Origin: Ochrobactrum sp. BTU1
GTDB taxonomy: Bacteria > Pseudomonadota > Alphaproteobacteria > Rhizobiales > Rhizobiaceae
Assembly (NCBI GenBank): GCA_018798825.1
Contig: CP076356.1
Span: 939,304-1,003,303 of the forward strand
Direction of reading: 5' to 3'
DNA length: 64,000 nucleotides
The notes below the pieces were generated by a model, which was not told the origin of the DNA, did not search any database, and was given only the letters and a program-made list of their open reading frames with translations. A program made the translations under genes and the position numbers. Of this stretch, positions 18,899 through 27,826 are shown one piece after another; the first letter of the stretch is position 1; each line of letters starts with the position of its first letter.

Positions 18899-19681
18899 TC
18901 AAACTCCCGCCGCCATTGCGGCCTGATTCCACCGCAGCGACCACTGCTCGAAGCGCGACAGGACGTAGGTTGTCGCCCAGCCGCCGATTGTGACTGCAAC
19001 CATCCCGACCAGGATCATCCCTGGATAGAGATCCTGCTGCGCCACATTCAGAACCCTGCCAAGTCCGTAGAGAGCACCGACAAGCTCGGCGGCGACCAAC
19101 GTCGTCCAGGAGGCCTGGAGCGAAAGCCTCAATCCGGTGAAGATCATGGGGCTAGCTGCCGGCAACAGCACTTCGAGCGTCAACCTTCTGGGCGGCGTCC
19201 CAAGCATTCTCGCAGCCTCGATCAATGTCTTGTCCAGGCTGCGGATGCCCGAGTAGGCATTGATGACCGACGGAACGAAGGCGGAAAACCAGATCACAAG
19301 GATCTTTGCAGCGTCACCGAGACCAAGCCACAAAATGGCGAGCGGTATCCAGGCAAGCGGCGGTATCGGGCGGACGATTAGGAAGATTGGGTTGATGAAC
19401 GCTTCAGCCTTCCTGCTCCAACCCATCAGCAACCCGAGGGGAACGCCGGTCAGCACTGCGGCAGCGAACCCGGAAAGAACGAGCAGCAGGGAGCGAAGCA
19501 CATGCTCCAGCAATGTTCCGTTGGCGTATCCCGGTGACCAGATCTGAACGAGCGCCTGCCAAGCAGCGCCCGGGGACGGGAAGCGCCCGGGCGATATGGC
19601 GCCGGTCAAAGACGTTAAAACAAACCAAAGTGCCATAACCACGAGAATGGTCGTGGCCCCGACCCTCATCCTCCTCGACAT
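18899..19681 (-). CDS. TauC/SsuC-like ABC permease (first of pair)
   Basis: The 260-residue membrane protein has six predicted helices and the EAA loop EAARMLGTPPRRLTLEVLLPAASPMIFTGLRLSLQASW. It is the first gene of the minus-strand transport and dehydrogenase operon (19681 to 12940) and starts about 20 bases from a LacI-type operator. It resembles the second permease along its whole length, indicating an old duplication. Confidence 0.9.
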   Translation of the reverse strand: MSRRMRVGATTILVVMALWFVLTSLTGAISPGRFPSPGAAWQALVQIWSPGYANGTLLEHVLRSLLLVLSGFAAAVLTGVPLGLLMGWSRKAEAFINPIFLIVRPIPPLAWIPLAILWLGLGDAAKILVIWFSAFVPSVINAYSGIRSLDKTLIEAARMLGTPPRRLTLEVLLPAASPMIFTGLRLSLQASWTTLVAAELVGALYGLGRVLNVAQQDLYPGMILVGMVAVTIGGWATTYVLSRFEQWSLRWNQAAMAAGV

Positions 19682-19701
19682 CGCGTACCTCCCAGTATTT
19701 A

Positions 19702-19715
19702 TGCAAACGCTTTCA
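19702..19715. promoter_or_regulatory. LacI-family operator upstream of the sulfonate transport operon
   Basis: TGCAAACGCTTTCA fits the LacI-family operator consensus TGNAANCGNTTNCA read on the other strand (TGAAAGCGTTTGCA). It lies about 20 bases before the first permease start and about 130 bases before the divergent LacI-type gene. Binding by that regulator is inferred. Confidence 0.65.
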
Positions 19716-19793
19716 TTTTTGCATCATATTGTCAATGTCTGGCATAGCCTAATCTTCTAATAGTCTCGAATAACACGATTTTATTTGCATGCT

Positions 19794-19835
19794 TCCGGCG
19801 AAAAGGATATGAAATTTCTTTCATTTCTCGCCGGA
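19794..19835 (+). promoter_or_regulatory. leader dyad covering the LacI-gene ribosome-binding site
   Basis: TCCGGCGA (19794-19801) and TCGCCGGA (19828-19835) form an 8-base stem, and ATGAAATTTCTTTCAT (19809-19824) is a second nested palindrome. The right arm runs into the GGAGG that precedes the GTG start at 19843. The element could be an operator, a hairpin limiting regulator translation, or both. Confidence 0.45.
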
Positions 19836-19842
19836 GGTTTCC

Positions 19843-20853
19843 GTGAAGAATTCCAAAGCCACCCTCGCGGACGTCGCCAAAGCGGCCGGCGTGTCACCCG
19901 CCACCGTCTCCCGGGCGATTTCCAATCCTGAATTGGTCAGGCAGGAGACGCTGCGCACCATCCGCGCGGTGGCTAAATCGCTGGGCTATATCCCCGATGC
20001 GAAAGCCCGGGCGCTCGTTTCCGGGCGCTCCAACAGTGTTGGCGTCGTCGTGCCGACCCTCGATAGCCCGATGTTCTCCAGAGCACTGCATGCGATGCAA
20101 AAGGCGCTTTCGAATGCGGGATTCCAGCTCCTTGTCGCGTCTCACGACTACGATCCATTTCTTGAAGAGCTCGCTGCAAGCAAGTTGATCGGCCAGGGGG
20201 TCGATGGTCTTGTTCTCGTCGGCGCCGATCGTCCGGAAGGTCTTTGGAAACTGGTTGACAGCACCGGAACTCCAACGGTCCTGACCTGGTGCGCGATGGA
20301 AGGGCGAGACAGCGTTTGCGTCGACAACGTGAAGGCCGGCGAGTTGGTGGCGAACCATCTCCTTGACCTCGGGCACCGCCACTTCGGTGTCCTGACGGGC
20401 GAACGTCGGAACAATGATCGCCAACGCCAACGCCTCGAGGGGGTTCGGAATGCCCTTGAACGACGCGGCGTGCCCCTCGGTGAGACGAACGTTCTCGAAC
20501 AGCCAATCTCCATCGCGGGGGGCAGGTCCGGCTGCAATCGCTTGCTGACGCACGCCAATACGCCGACAGCGATAATCGGCCTGATCGATATTCTGGCGAC
20601 GGGGGCGATGATCGAGGCGCAAGCACAAGGGATTGCAGTGCCCACAGACATGTCCATTGCGGGAATAGACAATCTCGAGTTTTCCGAGCACGTGGCACCT
20701 GCTCTGACGACCGTGCACATTCCCGCCGCCAATATGGGTGATCTGGCGGCAATGCGTATCCTTGAAATGCTCAGAGCACCGCAAGCGCCCCGTTCTACAA
20801 TGCTGGATGTTGAACTGATCGCGCGCAAGTCGACCGCGCCTCCTCGCGGTTAG
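19843..20853 (+). CDS. LacI-family transcriptional regulator of the sulfonate operon
   Basis: The 336-residue protein starts at a GTG with GGAGG five bases upstream. Its N-terminal HTH and hinge (ATLADVAKAAGVSPATVSRAISNPE...AKARALVSGRSNSVGVVVPTLDSPMFS) are typical LacI, followed by a periplasmic-binding-like effector domain. It is divergent from the ABC/hps operon and a LacI operator lies between them, so it most likely represses that operon until a pathway compound binds. The effector may be DHPS or sulfolactate. It converges on pntB. Confidence 0.88.
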   Translation: MKNSKATLADVAKAAGVSPATVSRAISNPELVRQETLRTIRAVAKSLGYIPDAKARALVSGRSNSVGVVVPTLDSPMFSRALHAMQKALSNAGFQLLVASHDYDPFLEELAASKLIGQGVDGLVLVGADRPEGLWKLVDSTGTPTVLTWCAMEGRDSVCVDNVKAGELVANHLLDLGHRHFGVLTGERRNNDRQRQRLEGVRNALERRGVPLGETNVLEQPISIAGGRSGCNRLLTHANTPTAIIGLIDILATGAMIEAQAQGIAVPTDMSIAGIDNLEFSEHVAPALTTVHIPAANMGDLAAMRILEMLRAPQAPRSTMLDVELIARKSTAPPRG

Positions 20854-20964
20854 AGGCAGCAGCGCGCTTGAGCTAATCTCGGGGAGACCTATCAGGCTGC
20901 CTCGCGGTGCAGGCGGGTTGTGTAGCGTATCGGAGGTAAAGCCCTTCATTACGAAGCCTCCCCG

Positions 20965-22398
20965 CTAATTGACCATCGCCAGCAACTCGCCAACCGACTT
21001 CTTCGCGTCGCCGTAGAGCATGCGGGTGTTGTCCTTGAAGAACAGCGGGTTCTCGATGCCGGAGTATCCGGTGCCCTGCCCGCGCTTCGACACGAACACC
21101 TGCTTGGCCTTCCAGACTTCCAGAACCGGCATACCCGATATTGGCGAGTTCGGATCGTCCTGCGCCGCCGGGTTGACGATGTCATTCGAGCCGATGACGA
21201 TGACCACATCGGTCTCGTGGAAGTCCTCGTTGATCTCGTCCATTTCCAGAACGATGTCGTAGGGCACCTTGGCTTCGGCGAGCAGCACGTTCATGTGCCC
21301 CGGCAGACGGCCGGCGACGGGATGGATTGCGAAGCGCACGTACTTGCCGGCGGCGCGCAGCTTGCGCGTCAATTCCGAGACAGATTGCTGAGCCTGCGCC
21401 ACCGCCATGCCATAGCCCGGCACGATGATGACGCTGTCGGCGTCGTTGAGGGCGGCGGCAACGCCCTCCGCATCGATGGCGATCTGTTCACCTAAGATCT
21501 CCATCTGCGGACTGGTCGTTGCGCCGAAGCCGCCGAGAATGACCGAGATGAAGGAGCGGTTCATCGCCTTGCACATGATGTAGGATAGGATCGCTCCCGA
21601 AGAGCCGACCAGCGCGCCGGTGACGATCAGTAGGTCGTTGCCCAGCGTGAAGCCGATGGCCGCGGCCGCCCAGCCGGAATAGCTGTTCAGCATTGAGACA
21701 ACGACCGGCATATCTGCGCCGCCGATGCCCATGATCAGGTGATAGCCGATGAAGAAAGCGGCCAGCGTCATCAGCACCAGCGTCCAGACGCCGGCACCAT
21801 TGACATAGAGCAACAGCAACAGGATCGACAGGGCTGCGGCACCGGCATTCAAGAGATGCCCGCCGGGCAGCTTCTTCGCCTTGCCGTCGACCTTGCCGGC
21901 CAGCTTGCCGAAGGCGATGACCGAGCCGGTGAAGGTAACTGCGCCGATGAACACACCGAGGAAGACCTCAACCTTCATAATCGCCAGTTCAACCGGCTCC
22001 TTGTGGGCCAGCAACTTGGCAAAGCCGGTCAGCGTCGCACGCGCAGCCTCGTCGAGGCCGGCGACATTCGCTGCCTCGAGATGGGCGTTGAAGCCGATGA
22101 ACACGGCGGCCAGACCAACGAAGCTATGCAGTGACGCGACGAGCTGCGGCATTTCGGCCATCTGCACGCGCGAGGCGACGAAATGGCCGAGCACCGCACC
22201 GCCGGCGATCATTAGGACGACGACGACCCCGTTGCCGACATCCGGCCCGAACACCGTGGCGACGACCGCAAGGCACATGCCGACGATGCCGTACCAGACA
22301 GCGCGCTTGGCGCTCTCCTGGCCTGAGAGGCCGCCGAGCGAAAGGATGAAGAGAACTGCTGCCGCGATATGGGCGGCCGAAACGATACCGATGGTCAT
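20965..22398 (-). CDS. pntB: NAD(P) transhydrogenase subunit beta
   Basis: The 477-residue protein matches PntB. The first half is a multi-helix membrane domain (domain II). The C-terminal NADP(H)-binding domain III shows [44 protein letters not shown] and ...[28 protein letters not shown]. With PntA it couples hydride transfer between NADH and NADP+ to proton movement. It follows pntA after 16 bases. Its placement between the two halves of the sulfonate module is unusual and suggests redox balancing of pathway NADH. Confidence 0.93.
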   Translation of the reverse strand: MTIGIVSAAHIAAAVLFILSLGGLSGQESAKRAVWYGIVGMCLAVVATVFGPDVGNGVVVVLMIAGGAVLGHFVASRVQMAEMPQLVASLHSFVGLAAVFIGFNAHLEAANVAGLDEAARATLTGFAKLLAHKEPVELAIMKVEVFLGVFIGAVTFTGSVIAFGKLAGKVDGKAKKLPGGHLLNAGAAALSILLLLLYVNGAGVWTLVLMTLAAFFIGYHLIMGIGGADMPVVVSMLNSYSGWAAAAIGFTLGNDLLIVTGALVGSSGAILSYIMCKAMNRSFISVILGGFGATTSPQMEILGEQIAIDAEGVAAALNDADSVIIVPGYGMAVAQAQQSVSELTRKLRAAGKYVRFAIHPVAGRLPGHMNVLLAEAKVPYDIVLEMDEINEDFHETDVVIVIGSNDIVNPAAQDDPNSPISGMPVLEVWKAKQVFVSKRGQGTGYSGIENPLFFKDNTRMLYGDAKKSVGELLAMVN

Positions 22399-22414
22399 GA
22401 TGCAAATCCCCCGA

Positions 22415-23989
22415 TCACGACTTCTGGAACATGGCGAGCATGCGCCGGGTGACGAGGAAGCCGCCGACGATGTTGATCGTGGCGATCAGCACGGAGAGCG
22501 CCGCCAATACCATCACAAGCCAGTTGCTTGACCCGATCTGCAGGAGCGCGCCGAGAATGACGATGCCGGAGACAGCATTGGTGACGGCCATCAGCGGCGT
22601 GTGCAGCGAATGCGAGACGTTCCAGATCACCTGGAAGCCGACGAAGCAGGCGAGCACGAAGACGATGAAGTGGCTCATGAAGGCCGCGGGCGCGAAGGCT
22701 CCAACCATCAGGAGCAGCGCCGTGCCGGCGGCGAGCAGCATCAGCTGGTTCTTCGTATCCGCCTTGAAGGCGGCAGCCTCGGCGGCGCGCTTTTCCTCCG
22801 GCGTCGGCTCCCTCACCTTTTCCTTAGGCTTCTGGGCAGCGATCGCCGCGATCTTCGGCGGTGGTGGCGGGTAGGTGATCGCGCTTTTGAAGGCGACGGT
22901 CGCCCCGCGGATGACATCGTCCTCCATATTGTGCACGATCCGGCCGTCCTTTCCGGGAGTCAAGTCGGTCAGCATGTGGCGGATATTGGTGGCGTAGAGC
23001 GCCGAGGACTGCGCGGCCATGCGGCTCGGGAAGTCCGTATAACCGATGACGGTGACGCCGTTCGGCGAGACGATCTTCTGGTCGGCGACGGTCAGGTCGC
23101 AATTGCCACCGCGCTCGGCGGCAAGGTCGACAACGACGGAGCCGGGCTTCATCGCCGCCACCATGTCGGCAAGCCACAGTTTCGGCGCGTCGCGTCCGGG
23201 GATCAGCGCCGTGGTGATGACGATGTCGATCTGCGGCGCGAGTTCGCGGAACTTGGCCAGTTGCTTCTCTCGGAATTCCGGCGAGGACGGGGCGGCATAA
23301 CCGCCGGTCGCGGCCCCATCCTGCACGCCGCCATCGAAATCGAGAAAGACGAACTCGGCGCCCATGCTCTCGATCTGCTCGGCCACTTCCGCGCGCACGT
23401 CGAAAGCGTAGGTCTGCGCGCCGAGCGAGACGGCGACGCCGATGGCGGCGAGGCCTGCGACGCCAGCGCCGATGACCAGGACCTTCGCCGGCGGCACCTT
23501 GCCGGCGGCGGTGATCTGGCCGGTGAAGAAGCGGCCGAAATTGTTGCCCGCCTCGATCACTGCTCGGTAACCGGCGATGTTGGCCATGGAGGACAGCGCG
23601 TCCATCTTTTGCGCTCGGCTGATACGCGGCACCATGTCCATCGCGATGATGTTCGCACCCGTCGAACAGGCCTGCTCCAGGAGTTCGGCGTTCTGGGCGG
23701 GATAGAAGAAGGAGAGCAGCGTATGTCCGGTAACGAGGTGCGCGACCTCGAAGGGCTCCGGCGGACGAACCTTCGTTACGACATCCGAGGCCACAAACAG
23801 CGCGCCCTCATCGTCGACAACCGTCACGCCGGCCGCGCGATAGGCGTCATCCGAAATGCCCGCCTTCACGCCCGCGCCCGCTTCTACAAAACAATCATGG
23901 CCCAGCTTCTGCAGCAGCAATGCACTGTCCGGCGTCATCGCGACCCGATTCTCGCCTTCAACTTTTTCCCGAAGTGCGCCGATTTTCAT
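22415..23989 (-). CDS. pntA: NAD(P) transhydrogenase subunit alpha
   Basis: From the ATG at 23989 (start [20 protein letters not shown]) the 524-residue protein has the NAD(H)-binding domain I with [14 protein letters not shown] and [28 protein letters not shown] motifs, a charged linker ([14 protein letters not shown]) and C-terminal membrane helices. This is the two-gene E. coli-type arrangement. Many alphaproteobacterial chromosomal copies are split into pntAA and pntAB, so this copy may be an acquired second transhydrogenase. The reading frame opens 33 codons further upstream, but that extension shows no conserved features. Confidence 0.92.
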   Translation of the reverse strand: MKIGALREKVEGENRVAMTPDSALLLQKLGHDCFVEAGAGVKAGISDDAYRAAGVTVVDDEGALFVASDVVTKVRPPEPFEVAHLVTGHTLLSFFYPAQNAELLEQACSTGANIIAMDMVPRISRAQKMDALSSMANIAGYRAVIEAGNNFGRFFTGQITAAGKVPPAKVLVIGAGVAGLAAIGVAVSLGAQTYAFDVRAEVAEQIESMGAEFVFLDFDGGVQDGAATGGYAAPSSPEFREKQLAKFRELAPQIDIVITTALIPGRDAPKLWLADMVAAMKPGSVVVDLAAERGGNCDLTVADQKIVSPNGVTVIGYTDFPSRMAAQSSALYATNIRHMLTDLTPGKDGRIVHNMEDDVIRGATVAFKSAITYPPPPPKIAAIAAQKPKEKVREPTPEEKRAAEAAAFKADTKNQLMLLAAGTALLLMVGAFAPAAFMSHFIVFVLACFVGFQVIWNVSHSLHTPLMAVTNAVSGIVILGALLQIGSSNWLVMVLAALSVLIATINIVGGFLVTRRMLAMFQKS

Positions 23990-24084
23990 GGACACTCTTT
24001 CTCTTTGGTTAAAAATTTTGTACGCAGCCTTTACCCTATGCGGACGCCCTGCGCCCGAGCGGCATAACCCTCGAAATAAGCCAA

Positions 24085-24285
24085 TCACACGATGTTCGCG
24101 GCTATCGTCGCTCCGACCAGGATGACCGGTACGGCGCGGAGGCTCACCATCTGCTCGGCCGTGATCCGCGCACCTAAGATGCCGACACCATAGCGGATCT
24201 GGAGCACGTGATTTTTCACATTCGAGAGTCTTGCCCTTACGGTCATGTGCTTGATTTCAGTCCGCGCCGACAGTTCCGAGTTCAT
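24085..24285 (-). CDS. 66-residue hypothetical protein between suyB and pntA
   Basis: A frame starting at 24285, with GAGAGG about 9 bases upstream, encodes 66 residues beginning [20 protein letters not shown]. The N-terminal half is basic and the last ~18 residues are hydrophobic ([18 protein letters not shown]), suggesting a small membrane-anchored protein. I do not recognise it. It lies 89 bases downstream of suyB and 95 upstream of pntA on the same strand, so it is part of the operon if real. Confidence 0.45.
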   Translation of the reverse strand: MNSELSARTEIKHMTVRARLSNVKNHVLQIRYGVGILGARITAEQMVSLRAVPVILVGATIAANIV

Positions 24286-24333
24286 CGATTTCTGCCTCTC
24301 TTGAAGATACTTTGGCAGTGTCACCACCCGATC

Positions 24334-24366
24334 GTCGGCCCGCACTTTTTGTGAGAGCGGGCCGAC
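24334..24366 (-). terminator. strong stem-loop directly after suyB
   Basis: GTCGGCCCGC (24334-24343) and GCGGGCCGAC (24357-24366) form a perfect 10-base GC-rich stem with a 13-base loop. It begins 9 bases after the suyB stop on the minus strand. There is no U-run behind it, so it may attenuate or process the transcript into suyAB and pntAB parts rather than fully terminate it. Confidence 0.5.
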
Positions 24367-24374
24367 ACCGGTGG

Positions 24375-25556
24375 TCAGGCGCTGCGATAGAGCTTGGTCA
24401 TCGAAAATTCGCGGTGGCCAAGCGCCTCGGACGCGGTGTTGCGGCCGCTCGCGGTACGCCGGATCATGTCGATGAGAGCATCACCGGCTTCATCGATGGT
24501 CATTTCCCGGCGAAGAATGCCGGACACATCGACGTCGACGTGCTCGGACATCGTCCGGACGGTGCGTGGATTTGCGGTGATCTTGACCACAGGCAAGATT
24601 GGGTTGCCGATGACATTGCCCTGCCCTGTCGGGAAGGTGTGAACGACATAACCACCAGCCGCCATCAGCGTGACGCATTCGGCCGCCGCCGAGGAGCTAT
24701 CCATGAAGTAAAGTCCGTTGCCCGAGGCCGGAGCCTCGGCCGCGTCGAGGATGTCGATATATTTCGACGTGCGCCCGATCTTTTCAAGGTTGCCGAGCGC
24801 CTTCTCCTCGATCGTGGTCAGGCCCCCTTCGATGTTGCCCTTGGTGGGCTGGCTTTCCGACAGGTCGTCGGTCTGGTGCGCGAAGATCACGTCATCGGAA
24901 TAGGCCTTCCACATCTTGTACCAGCGCTCGCCGACTTCGGGATTGATTGCGCGCGCCTTGCAAATGTGTTCGGCGCCGGTGATCTCGGATGTCTCGCCGA
25001 AGCAACCGTAGATCCCTTCGGGAAGCAGCTTGTCGTACATGTTGCCGACCGTCGGGCAGGAGCCGAGACCGGTCGTCGTGTCGCTCTCTCCGCATTTCGT
25101 CGAGATCCAGAGTTCCGAGATCGAGCACTCCTCACGCTGAAGCTCGGAGGCGAAATGCACGAATTCCTTGGCGGAACGCGAAGCATCCATGATCGTCTTC
25201 AGGTCGCCGTTCTGCTCGATCGAGAAGGCAGCGACAGGCTTGCCCGTCTTGGCAATGCCATCGGCAACCCGCTTGGTCCAGCCAGGTTCGATACCGATCA
25301 CGACACAGGCCGCGACGTTGGGGTTCGCGCCAGTGCCGATGATCGTGCGGAAGTGTAGTTCGAGGTCGGCTCCGAACTGCAGGCGCCCGTAGGAATGGGG
25401 AATGGCGAGCGTGCCCTTGATATTGTTCGCCACGGCCTCGCAAGCCGCGTTGGAAATATCGTCGACGGGCAAGATCACGACATGATTGCGGACGCCTACG
25501 CGGCCATTTTCGCGCCTGTAGCCCATGAAAGTCATGTTGGAATATTTTGTGGTCAT
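24375..25556 (-). CDS. suyB: (R)-sulfolactate sulfo-lyase, large (beta) subunit
   Basis: The 393-residue protein belongs to the UxaA/altronate-dehydratase C-terminal family: start [27 protein letters not shown], central [30 protein letters not shown] and C-terminal [26 protein letters not shown]. SuyB is the variant encoded as a separate subunit after a short SAF-domain SuyA, and this pair has exactly that architecture. SuyAB eliminates sulfite from (R)-sulfolactate, giving pyruvate. It is 12 bases downstream of suyA. Confidence 0.88.
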   Translation of the reverse strand: MTTKYSNMTFMGYRRENGRVGVRNHVVILPVDDISNAACEAVANNIKGTLAIPHSYGRLQFGADLELHFRTIIGTGANPNVAACVVIGIEPGWTKRVADGIAKTGKPVAAFSIEQNGDLKTIMDASRSAKEFVHFASELQREECSISELWISTKCGESDTTTGLGSCPTVGNMYDKLLPEGIYGCFGETSEITGAEHICKARAINPEVGERWYKMWKAYSDDVIFAHQTDDLSESQPTKGNIEGGLTTIEEKALGNLEKIGRTSKYIDILDAAEAPASGNGLYFMDSSSAAAECVTLMAAGGYVVHTFPTGQGNVIGNPILPVVKITANPRTVRTMSEHVDVDVSGILRREMTIDEAGDALIDMIRRTASGRNTASEALGHREFSMTKLYRSA

Positions 25557-25568
25557 CGGTCCGCTCTC

Positions 25569-25856
25569 CTACCAGCGCTTCGTCTTGAGGTTGTGGGTGT
25601 GGACATGCCTGCCCTTGGCGACGTCGGCGACGAACTTTCCGATGTCTTCGCCGTACTTCATCGCAGTGTCCCCGATCTTGAGATCGGCCAACGCGATCTT
25701 GTGACCGATCGGCACATCGTCATGGGCAACCATCTTGAAGCTGGAGTTGTCGTGCGTGACGACGCACAACATGTTCGTGCCGGCTTTCAGGCCTTCGACG
25801 ACGACGACGCCGACGTTGTCTCCAGCCTCATGAATCAACAGTTGGGGAATGGACAC
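25569..25856 (-). CDS. suyA: (R)-sulfolactate sulfo-lyase, small (alpha) subunit
   Basis: I use the GTG at 25856, which has GAGAGGAG 7 bases upstream, giving 95 residues starting (M)SIPQLLIHEAGDNVGVVVVEGL. An ATG at 25883 would add 9 residues. The protein is an SAF domain like the N-terminal part of altronate dehydratase, with VTHDNSSFKMVAHDDVPIGHKIALADLKIGD. As SuyA it joins SuyB to form the sulfo-lyase. It is the first gene of the minus-strand suyAB(-pntAB) unit and is controlled from the divergent GntR region. Confidence 0.88.
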   Translation of the reverse strand: MSIPQLLIHEAGDNVGVVVVEGLKAGTNMLCVVTHDNSSFKMVAHDDVPIGHKIALADLKIGDTAMKYGEDIGKFVADVAKGRHVHTHNLKTKRW

Positions 25857-25904
25857 GGGTGTGCTCCTCTCAAGCCACGTCACGCAGGGTGATGAATTGT
25901 TAAA

Positions 25905-25946
25905 CTCTTATGTCTTATATAAGACGTCTTATAGAAGACATAAGAG
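25905..25946. promoter_or_regulatory. 42-base palindrome, double operator for the GntR regulator
   Basis: The whole 42-base segment is an inverted repeat with one mismatched pair. Each half contains a smaller palindrome: GTCTTATATAAGAC (25912-25925, perfect) and GTCTTATAGAAGAC (25926-25939, one mismatch). The flanking arms are CTCTTAT and ATAAGAG. It lies between suyA and the divergent GntR gene and is the obvious operator array for that regulator. Confidence 0.75.
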
Positions 25947-26027
25947 GCTTTTCCTGTCAATCGTCTTGCGATAGAATCGCGAACGCGCCCATCTCGGGGC
26001 GAGAAAACGGGGCTTGCAGAGTAAGAA

Positions 26028-26768
26028 ATGAACAAATTAAAACAGGAAAGCGGCGCACCAATCGGTCCCAAACCGTTGTATGCCCAAGTGCGCGACCAGT
26101 TGGTGCGCCGGCTTGTGACGGGTGAATGGACGCCGGGAATGATCCTGCCCAGCGAACAAGAGATCGCCCGCAGTCTCAGCGTAAGCCAAGGAACGGTCCG
26201 AAAGGCTCTGGATGCAATGACGGCGGACAATCTCCTGGTACGGCGGCAAGGACGAGGTACTTTCGTCGCGCAACCGGAAGACTCGAGGATCATGTTCCAG
26301 TTTTTTCGCTTGGTGCTGGATGGAGGGGAAACTGACTTCCCACAATCCCTGACGCTCGCGACGAGAGCAGTTCAAGCGCCTGCCAACGTGTCGCAGTCCC
26401 TCGAATTACCGCCGGGTACCATGATGCTACGAGTAGAACGCGTGCGCACGCTTGCGGGAAATCCTGTGATCAACGAAGTCATATGGCTTCCGAAGGACCG
26501 GTTTCCGGGGTTCGACGCCTTGGATGCTATCCCGAACAATATCTATCAGTTGATATCTGCGCGCTGGGGTATCACAATCGCCAGGGCCGACGAGCAACTA
26601 AGGGCGACCGTTGCGGATGAAATAGATGCGCAGAGACTGGCGTGCCCACTTGGCCATCCATTGCTGGCAATTCAACGCGTTGCAGTCGACCTTGAAGACA
26701 AACCAGTCGAGTTGCGACAGTCGCGATGTTTAACCACCACTACTCATTATGCGGTCAGTCTGCGTTAA
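26028..26768 (+). CDS. suyR: GntR/HutC-family regulator, probable SuyR
   Basis: The 246-residue protein has a GntR HTH (QVRDQLVRRLVTGEWTPGMILPSEQEIARSLSVSQGTVRKALDAMTADNLLVRRQGRGTFVA) followed by a UTRA effector domain (PPGTMMLRVERVRTLAGNPVINEVIWLP). It is divergent from suyA, and SuyR in other bacteria is a regulator of sulfolactate utilisation. It likely represses suyAB through the double palindrome until sulfolactate or a derivative binds. The ribosome site at the start is weak. Confidence 0.85.
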   Translation: MNKLKQESGAPIGPKPLYAQVRDQLVRRLVTGEWTPGMILPSEQEIARSLSVSQGTVRKALDAMTADNLLVRRQGRGTFVAQPEDSRIMFQFFRLVLDGGETDFPQSLTLATRAVQAPANVSQSLELPPGTMMLRVERVRTLAGNPVINEVIWLPKDRFPGFDALDAIPNNIYQLISARWGITIARADEQLRATVADEIDAQRLACPLGHPLLAIQRVAVDLEDKPVELRQSRCLTTTTHYAVSLR

Positions 26769-27176
26769 ATCTGACGCAATTGTAGATCGTCTTACGACGT
26801 TTGTTTCGGAAACGGGACGAAAATTGAGCTGAAGCCTGTGGTTTCGAAAGCGCTATTCACTCAATTGTTGATAAGATCTCTGCGAATAACTAATCGTACA
26901 CATGTGACGATGTTATAAGCGCACGTATTGGATTTTAAAGTCAGCCCAACACACCAGATATGACGAAAATCCCATTTTGCCACATGTTGAAACTTGGATC
27001 TGGAGCTGAGGACGTACTACCTTCAAGGTCAATGATGACTAAGCTGCGATGCAGTGATTGAGGCATATATCGCCGCTGTCCAGCAACGACAAAAACCACA
27101 TTAACGTCGATCCTGAGCGCCAATAATGGCGAATAGGGATCGCAACGTTATCAATCTCACAGGCTTTGCACCCCGT
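26769..27176. other. 408-base region without a convincing gene
   Basis: Only a 60-codon minus-strand frame (26941-27123) is present, with ordinary composition and no neighbour link. I see no repeat or RNA gene. It marks the right boundary of the GC-rich sulfonate module. Confidence 0.4.
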
Positions 27177-27581
27177 TTAGGGTACGGTTTCCAAATCTGT
27201 TTGCCGAAACTCGTCATGGGTGGCGAGAATGGGAACACGATAATATTTTGCGCAGGCGTAATGCAGACAATCGCCCAGATTAAGCCGCCTCGCGCCCTTG
27301 CCATATTTCTCGATTGCCCCGATGGAAAGGCTCGCTGCACTCTTGCCAACCGGCAAATCCACCAGTTTGATATTGCGCGAATCCAGCAAGTCCATGAGGA
27401 AAGCTTCGGCCTGTGTAGGCGTGCAATCGAACTTATCTGGACGTGATAAAGCAATAACTGTTTCCAGCACTGCGACCGGTGATGTGAGGCGCGTCTTGGA
27501 ATTTGTCAGTGCGTTTGAAACGCTTATCGCTTCTGGCTTTTTGGTCGCAAGTGCGATCAGGGCGCAAGCATCGACAAACAT
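27177..27581 (-). CDS. vapC: VapC-type PIN-domain toxin
   Basis: The 134-residue protein has the PIN-domain acidic residues in order: MFVDACALIAL (first Asp), AVLETVIAL (Glu), RLNLGDCLHYACA (Asp) and ILATHDEFRQTDL (last Asp). PIN toxins cleave tRNA or rRNA. The start overlaps the vapB stop by one base, the normal arrangement. Length is typical. Confidence 0.92.
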   Translation of the reverse strand: MFVDACALIALATKKPEAISVSNALTNSKTRLTSPVAVLETVIALSRPDKFDCTPTQAEAFLMDLLDSRNIKLVDLPVGKSAASLSIGAIEKYGKGARRLNLGDCLHYACAKYYRVPILATHDEFRQTDLETVP

Positions 27582-27826
27582 TAATTGTCATCCCACATGT
27601 CGTTAAAGACCGCTTGAGGGAGAGGGTTTTTCGCCTGATCTGTGAGGCGCATTCCATGCTTCTTTCGCAAACGTTCGGCAGTTTCCAACGGTGTTTCAGC
27701 ATTAACACGGCTATCGATAGCCTCGTTGACTGCTAATATAATCGCATCCGTCAGATTGCGTCCGGTGAGCGCTGCAAACTTGCGAATGAGCTTATCCGCT
27801 TCGTCATTGGTAATGTTGATCGCCAT
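27581..27826 (-). CDS. vapB: VapB-type antitoxin
   Basis: The 81-residue protein has the PSK/Rv0623-like antitoxin pattern: MAINITNDEADKLIRKFAALTGRNLTDAIILAVNEAID, then a charged tail ending DMWDDN that would fill the VapC active site. It is directly upstream of and overlapping vapC. AAGG lies before the ATG. Confidence 0.9.
   Translation of the reverse strand: MAINITNDEADKLIRKFAALTGRNLTDAIILAVNEAIDSRVNAETPLETAERLRKKHGMRLTDQAKNPLPQAVFNDMWDDN

Noticed and set aside
19894..20949. A 351-codon minus-strand frame opposite the LacI gene
   Set aside because: The sense frame has an unmistakable LacI HTH and effector domain; the antisense translation has no recognisable motif.
22601..24067. A 488-codon plus-strand frame opposite pntA
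   Set aside because: It is antisense to the well-conserved PntA frame, is Arg/Gly/His-rich and has no family features; long antisense frames are expected in GC-rich genes.
24375..25856. Reading SuyAB as altronate or galactarate dehydratase
   Set aside because: Those enzymes usually carry the SAF and catalytic parts in one chain and occur with hexuronate genes; here they are split into SuyA/SuyB and sit with hps and sulfonate-transport genes.
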